Virus record (IMG/VR): IMGVR_UViG_3300008262_006986
Location: 1 to 64,000 of that record
Length of the DNA: 64,000 nt
Source of the DNA: a virus
Reading direction: 5' to 3' (one strand)
Shown here: positions 60,028-64,000 of the stretch, piece by piece
How positions within the stretch are numbered: the stretch's first letter is position 1
How the letters are laid out: each line of letters opens with the position of its first letter
Notes under the pieces: model-generated
Told to the model about the DNA's origin: nothing
The model's input: only the letters and a program-made list of their open reading frames with translations
The model's database searches: none
Translations under genes and position numbers: made by a program

Positions 60028-62034
60028 ATGAGCCAAACAATTGAACTAATAGAAGTAAACAATCTAGTTGCAACCTCAAATCATAAGTTTGCGAAATGGC
60101 CTTTTGAAAATTTCAATATAGTTCAATCTTCAATATTTGAAACTATTGAAAAAGACTGTAATTGTTTGATTGCAGCGTCTACAAGTGCTGGTAAGACAGT
60201 AATATCAGAAATGTATGGGTCTTATGAAATAAGAAAAAATAGAAAAAAGTTTTTATTTTTGTGTCCTCTTAGAGCCTTGGCTAATGAAAAATATTATGAC
60301 TGGACGCATGCTTCACATCATTTTTCAGACTTGAAAATCGGCATATTTACAGGTGATTATAAGAAAGATAACAAATTAAACGATTTTGATAGCTTTGATG
60401 TCATAATAATGACTTCGGAAATGTTAAACCACAAGTTAAGGACTAGTAAGAAAAATCAAGATTGGGTTAAAAACATAGGGGTATGCGTTGTAGATGAATC
60501 TCACCTGCTAACAGTAGAGGGTCGTGGAGATCATCTAGAAGCAGCGCTAATGAATTTTTCTACAATAAACCCACAATGTCGAATGGTATTCCTGTCAGCA
60601 ACTTTGCCTAATGTGCATGAAATAGCTGAATGGATGTCAGTATCCTTGAATCAAAAACCAACATACATTATCAAAAGCAAGTATAGGCCTTGCGTTTTGA
60701 ATATTCACACAAAAACATACGACGATCAATCAGGTGTCAGATCATCAATTTACGAAATGATTGATGAAGCCTGTGAATTAGTACTTAGGCATTTCAGCGA
60801 CAAGTTTCTTATTTTTGTTCATGCCAAGAAAATTGGAGAGACATTCGTTGAAGAACTCAAAAGAAAAAATATCAAGGCTGAATTTCATAACGCAAATTTA
60901 GATAAAGATCAGAGAGAAAAGCTGGAAACAAAATTCAAATCAGACAAAGAATTTAGAGTTTTGGTAGCAACTAGTACATTAGCGTGGGGCGTTAATTTAC
61001 CAGCAAGAAGAGTGATTATTGCAGGAGTTACTAGAGGAAATGAAGTAGTTCCGTCATATGATGTTTTGCAAATGATTGGAAGAGCAGGCCGCCCAGCATT
61101 TGATCCCCAAGGGGACGCATATATTTTATTCCCTGCTAATAGAAGAACAGAGCTAGAAAAGGTTGTTTTGACACCACAAAATATAGAATCTCGTATGCTT
61201 GCGATAAGTGCTTTAACGACCTATGACACATTAGCATTTCATATAGTCTATGAAATTCATGTGGAAAATGTTAAAAATATTGACGATATAAAAACATGGT
61301 TTTCCAAGACTTTAGCATCATTTCAGAATAAAAAACTAAGTGACAGCATTTTAGAGAAAACAGTATCTCGTTTGGTTATGCTTGGAATAATAGGCATAGA
61401 TGATGCAACACAAAGTTTTTTCATTAAAGGACTCGGTAAGGTCTCCGCTTTGTTTTATGCTAACCCATATGATGTTGCAAACTGGTCTTCAAACTTCAAC
61501 AAACTATTTCAAAATCAACAAATTTATGATATTGATCTGTCTTTAGCTTTGGCAAATACATCATCAAATCTAGTTGGAAATTTATCTAAAGAAGATAAAA
61601 ACGAAATGGAAAAATTTCTTAGTGCGATAAGCAAGAGGTCAACAAAACAATATCCAGAGAATGTTTTGAAAATTGCCTTTCTGTATTACAAAATTATGAA
61701 CGGTAGATATGAGGCCAGACATATTTCAGTATACAAAAACTTACAAAACGATTTCCCAAGAGTATCTGAAATTCTTAAGGGGATAGATTCAATAGCAAAA
61801 GGATGGAATCAAAAACAGTTTTTTGATGTTCTGCAAAAACGCATGCAACATGGCGTTCCAGCTAAGTTAGTTGATCTGATAGAAGTTAAGGGAATTGGTA
61901 AAATCAAAGCAGAAAAACTATATGAAAAGGGTTTCAAGAATAAAAAAGATGTATTACAAAAATTAGAAGAAGCATCTAAAGTATGTGGATTGAAGCCAGA
62001 TACACTAAAAAAGTATTTAGAAGGAAGTATTTAA
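60028..62034 (+). CDS. Hel308/Ski2-like SF2 DNA helicase
   Basis: 668 aa. Motif I LIAASTSAGKTVISE, Ia LFLCPLRALANEKYY, II VCVVDESHLL (DESH), III VFLSATLPN, IV-V VLVATSTLAWGVNLPARRVI, VI MIGRAGRPAFDPQGDAYILF. A winged-helix and ratchet region follows, then a helix-hairpin-helix end (DLIEVKGIGKIKAEKLYEKG), the Hel308 order. Hel308 restarts stalled forks in archaea and some eukaryotes. It is rare in phages. It is probably read from a leaderless transcript. Confidence 0.85.
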   Translation: MSQTIELIEVNNLVATSNHKFAKWPFENFNIVQSSIFETIEKDCNCLIAASTSAGKTVISEMYGSYEIRKNRKKFLFLCPLRALANEKYYDWTHASHHFSDLKIGIFTGDYKKDNKLNDFDSFDVIIMTSEMLNHKLRTSKKNQDWVKNIGVCVVDESHLLTVEGRGDHLEAALMNFSTINPQCRMVFLSATLPNVHEIAEWMSVSLNQKPTYIIKSKYRPCVLNIHTKTYDDQSGVRSSIYEMIDEACELVLRHFSDKFLIFVHAKKIGETFVEELKRKNIKAEFHNANLDKDQREKLETKFKSDKEFRVLVATSTLAWGVNLPARRVIIAGVTRGNEVVPSYDVLQMIGRAGRPAFDPQGDAYILFPANRRTELEKVVLTPQNIESRMLAISALTTYDTLAFHIVYEIHVENVKNIDDIKTWFSKTLASFQNKKLSDSILEKTVSRLVMLGIIGIDDATQSFFIKGLGKVSALFYANPYDVANWSSNFNKLFQNQQIYDIDLSLALANTSSNLVGNLSKEDKNEMEKFLSAISKRSTKQYPENVLKIAFLYYKIMNGRYEARHISVYKNLQNDFPRVSEILKGIDSIAKGWNQKQFFDVLQKRMQHGVPAKLVDLIEVKGIGKIKAEKLYEKGFKNKKDVLQKLEEASKVCGLKPDTLKKYLEGSI

Positions 62035-62036
62035 AA

Positions 62037-62318
62037 TTACTTTGTGACCATATCTTCAGGTCCAAAAAAATCATTTGGATATTCAATTTTCACTTTTCCA
62101 TCACCATCAGTTGGATTTCCGTTTTCATCTTCTACCCACCACCTTACTTGTTTGATTTCGATTCCAAGTTCGTCCATATGGCAACTATCTCCCGGATCAA
62201 CTGGAAGGTGGTATTCATCACCTTCGATCAATACTGCAACTTTACATGTTGAATTTGCTCTATTGTAAAGCAAACAGTTATTGCATATTTTTTTTACTTT
62301 ATTTGAAATCGAATCCAT
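62037..62318 (-). CDS. Small Cys-rich protein
   Basis: 93 aa from the ATG at 62318 with SD GAGG. N-terminal KICNNCLLYNRANSTCKVAV and PVDPGDSCHMDELGI give four conserved Cys, fitting a small metal (Zn or Fe-S) binding domain. The acidic C-terminus includes VRWWVEDENGNPTDGDGK. No family is recognised. Overlaps the next minus-strand gene by 20 nt. Confidence 0.55.
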   Translation of the reverse strand: MDSISNKVKKICNNCLLYNRANSTCKVAVLIEGDEYHLPVDPGDSCHMDELGIEIKQVRWWVEDENGNPTDGDGKVKIEYPNDFFGPEDMVTK

Positions 62319-62589
62319 TATGTACAACCTCAAGAATTTTTGGCTCTTTGCCTATAAAGTTATTATAGGTTTCCAAAGCTTCAAATTCATGGAGGGTAAA
62401 TGTATCCCCATATTTTAAAGGTCTAGGAACATAAGGTATCCATACAGTTTGAGCTTTAAGCTGTAATAAAATGTTTTCCATGTTGCCGTCTGGAGAAGAT
62501 TGAGAAAGTATTTTAGGAAAATCTATGTTTGATACTTTGAATGTGATTGATGGGAGACCAAATGTTTGATTGCTTATTTTTATTGACAC
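62299..62589 (-). CDS. Uncharacterised small protein
   Basis: 96 aa from a GTG start with SD GAGG 6 nt upstream. It reads MSIKISNQTFGLPSITFKVS and has IPYVPRPLKYGDTFTLHEFE. A beta-rich small fold. No family is recognised. Confidence 0.55.
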   Translation of the reverse strand: MSIKISNQTFGLPSITFKVSNIDFPKILSQSSPDGNMENILLQLKAQTVWIPYVPRPLKYGDTFTLHEFEALETYNNFIGKEPKILEVVHNGFDFK

Positions 62590-62646
62590 GACATTCCTCT
62601 CTATGTTAAAATTTCAATATAGTTATTTTAATTAAGAGAGAAAAAA

Positions 62647-63270
62647 ATGAAATTAATTGCTGTCTACGGTCAACTGGCAAACGGAAAAGATGCTTTATGT
62701 GATGATTTGGCATTAGCCTTGAATGAAAAATCCGAAAATAAATGGGAGCGTGGAGCATTTGCTAACGCCGTAAAAGATACTTTTTGCCGTTCCTTTGATG
62801 TAGATCGTGAATTTATTGAAAAATGGAAAAGAATCGATGAGCCACCTCCGGGGTTTTTATTACCAATTCGGAAAGGTCTTCAAAATATAGGAGATGGCTT
62901 CAGGCAAATTGTCCCAGACATTTGGATAAAAATTGCTCTTAGAGAAGCGAGAAATAAGAATACTATTATTTCTGACGGAAGATATATTAATGAGGCAAAA
63001 AGTGTAAGAGAAAATAAAGGAATAAATGTTTTAATTTACAGAGATGGATTTTTGAATAACGATCCTAACCCTTCAGAGGCACAGTTAAAACCATTGATCA
63101 TTTATGCAAAGGATCATTTAATTGACGGTGTTATCAACAAGAATAATCTCATGGATGCCCCTGCTGGACTTGAGTATTTCGATGTTTTTATACGAAATGA
63201 ATCAGATAAACTGACATTTCTCAAGAAGTCTAGAAGTATTTTGGTTCCTATTGCAAACAATCTTGCTTAG
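62647..63270 (+). CDS. Deoxynucleoside monophosphate kinase-like P-loop protein
   Basis: 207 aa. The P-loop is LIAVYGQLANGKDALCDDLA (GxxxxGK). FRQIVPDIWIKIALREARNK and IISDGRYINEAKSVRENKGI (the acidic-to-Arg 'DGRY' motif) match T4 gp1-type dNMP kinases (241 aa) found in phages. It probably phosphorylates dNMPs for DNA synthesis. Preceded by GAGAG; stop interlocks with the convergent gene by 4 nt. Confidence 0.75.
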   Translation: MKLIAVYGQLANGKDALCDDLALALNEKSENKWERGAFANAVKDTFCRSFDVDREFIEKWKRIDEPPPGFLLPIRKGLQNIGDGFRQIVPDIWIKIALREARNKNTIISDGRYINEAKSVRENKGINVLIYRDGFLNNDPNPSEAQLKPLIIYAKDHLIDGVINKNNLMDAPAGLEYFDVFIRNESDKLTFLKKSRSILVPIANNLA

Positions 63271-63893
63271 ACCGGATTTCTTCCTTTTTTGAACAGTCTC
63301 AGTCCTCGTTCGGTGAGGACGATAAATTCCCAGTTTCTGCGTTTGCAGTATTCGTTTGCTGCTTTCCATTTAGCTTGGTTTTTTGGCAGCTTTCTTTGAT
63401 GGAATGGTTTAATTTCCCACAATTGTTTTTTCCCATCGCTGTATTCAACTAGTATGTCTGGGATATATCGATGGGATGATCCTTCAAATATGTAGTCGAT
63501 TTCAATTGGCTCTACATTATATTTTGATACATCGGTTTTATCTTCTAGTATTTTATAAAATTCTAGTTCCATGCCTGATCTGAAAAATAAATCCTTGTTG
63601 TTTTTTTTACTAAAATAATTGCCTTGTTTGTAAGCTGGTTTTTTCTTTTTTTGCTTTTTAATATCACGAAGTATAATTGGCTTAGTTGGATAGTCTTTTG
63701 GTATTTGAAGTTCTGGGTGTTTCAAAGCCAGATGAGTTTTAAGCTCTCTTAGTGGAAATTTGCAATGTGGGCAGAATATAAAATCTGTGCCTTCTTCATG
63801 GTTTGTGATTATATGATCTCTGAATGAATCGATATCCTCAAATCCTTCGAAGCAGACAAAGCAAACATAGTCTCTTGTGTTTTTGATGCTCAT
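63267..63893 (-). CDS. TnsA-like endonuclease with two N-terminal zinc fingers
   Basis: 208 aa. Two C2H2 fingers stand at the N-terminus (CFVCFEGFEDIDSFRDH then ITNH; CPHCKFPLRELKTHLALKH). The nuclease domain has RSGMELEFYKILEDKTD (Glu), YIPDILVEYSDGKKQLWEIK (D...ExK) and KPFHQRKLPKNQAKWKAANE, as in TnsA. It is found without other transposon genes. Phages use such nucleases in packaging or homing. The start overlaps the stop of the upstream gene (ATGA). Confidence 0.7.
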   Translation of the reverse strand: MSIKNTRDYVCFVCFEGFEDIDSFRDHIITNHEEGTDFIFCPHCKFPLRELKTHLALKHPELQIPKDYPTKPIILRDIKKQKKKKPAYKQGNYFSKKNNKDLFFRSGMELEFYKILEDKTDVSKYNVEPIEIDYIFEGSSHRYIPDILVEYSDGKKQLWEIKPFHQRKLPKNQAKWKAANEYCKRRNWEFIVLTERGLRLFKKGRNPV

Positions 63894-64000
63894 AATCTGT
63901 CAGTAAGTGATGATCCGCTGTCCTCATAAGGAATATAAGTTTTAGCATCTTTTATCTTGGCAAGCTCTTTTGCCACATCTTTTTTATCCTCTATTATTGT
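63890..64000 (-). CDS. C-terminal end of a further minus-strand gene
   Basis: Partial: 36 visible residues ending TYIPYEDSGSSLTDRL and then TGA, which overlaps the next gene's ATG (ATGA). Acidic and helical. The gene runs past the end of the window, so no call can be made. Confidence 0.5.
   Translation of the reverse strand, partial: TIIEDKKDVAKELAKIKDAKTYIPYEDSGSSLTDRL

Noticed and set aside
1-64000. tRNA genes, CRISPR arrays, insertion sequences, prophage attachment sites
   Set aside because: None were seen by eye. No regularly spaced repeats, no transposase or integrase motifs, and no cloverleaf in the gaps.

Overview
The window is a low-GC, almost fully coding stretch of a large tailed dsDNA phage related to T4 (contractile-tail myovirus, 'far-T4' in character). 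The evidence is a T4-type tail and neck set: gp13-like and gp14-like neck proteins, gp15-like tail terminator, gp18 sheath, two gp19-type tube proteins and a gp26-type baseplate protein. There is also a T4-type replication, recombination and late-transcription set: gp32, gp41, gp46/gp47, UvsX, UvsY-like, UvsW, Dda and gp55-like sigma. No tRNA, rRNA, CRISPR array or transposon was seen. The host cannot be read from the sequence.

Layout. 1-2.5 kb: the end of a collagen-like fibre gene and two small followers. 2.5-9.3 kb: a nucleotide-sugar and glycosyl/methyl-transferase cassette (two GT/methyltransferase fusions, HAD phosphatase, GHMP sugar kinase, sugar nucleotidyltransferase, C-methyltransferase, NAD-dependent epimerase). 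9.4-23.3 kb: neck and tail genes mixed with large uncharacterised virion-type proteins and a Dam methylase. 23.3-26.4 kb: gp55-like sigma factor and small unknowns. 26.4-28.5 kb: gp26-like protein, a small ORF that may be reached by frameshift, and a structural-type protein. 28.6-31.5 kb: a MoxR-type AAA+ ATPase coupled to a metallopeptidase/VWA protein. 31.4-41.3 kb (minus strand): PDDEXK-type nuclease, class II glutamine amidotransferase, CTP synthase, class I ribonucleotide reductase, gp46 and gp47. 41.4-47.5 kb: small late proteins, a GT paralogue, Dda and UvsW. 47.5-48.0 kb: a gene-free interval with a sigma70-type promoter and a strongly structured candidate RNA. 48.0-57.0 kb: family A DNA polymerase, second sigma-like protein, gp41 helicase, UvsY-like protein, dCMP deaminase, gp32, UvsX and an acyl carrier protein. 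57.0-64.0 kb: amidoligase, Hel308-like helicase, dNMP kinase, TnsA-like nuclease and small unknowns.

Two promoter classes can be read by eye. One is sigma70-like, usually with a 16-bp spacer (pyrG, gp47, Dda, gp32, Hel308-like). The other is a T4-type late element TATAAATA/CATAAATA in front of tail and putative internal-head genes. In several cases the promoter lies 4-6 nt from the start codon and no ribosome binding site is present, which predicts leaderless mRNAs. Several late proteins share a short N-terminal pattern like the T4 capsid-targeting sequence. Convergent genes are packed so tightly that six pairs overlap by exactly 4 nt with interlocked stop codons.

The most unusual items are the candidate structured RNA at about 47.57-47.94 kb, the leaderless promoter arrangement, the sugar cassette, the amidoligase / class II amidotransferase / acyl carrier protein set, and the family A polymerase with an altered motif C. 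All calls come from reading the sequence by eye. No database or folding program was run.
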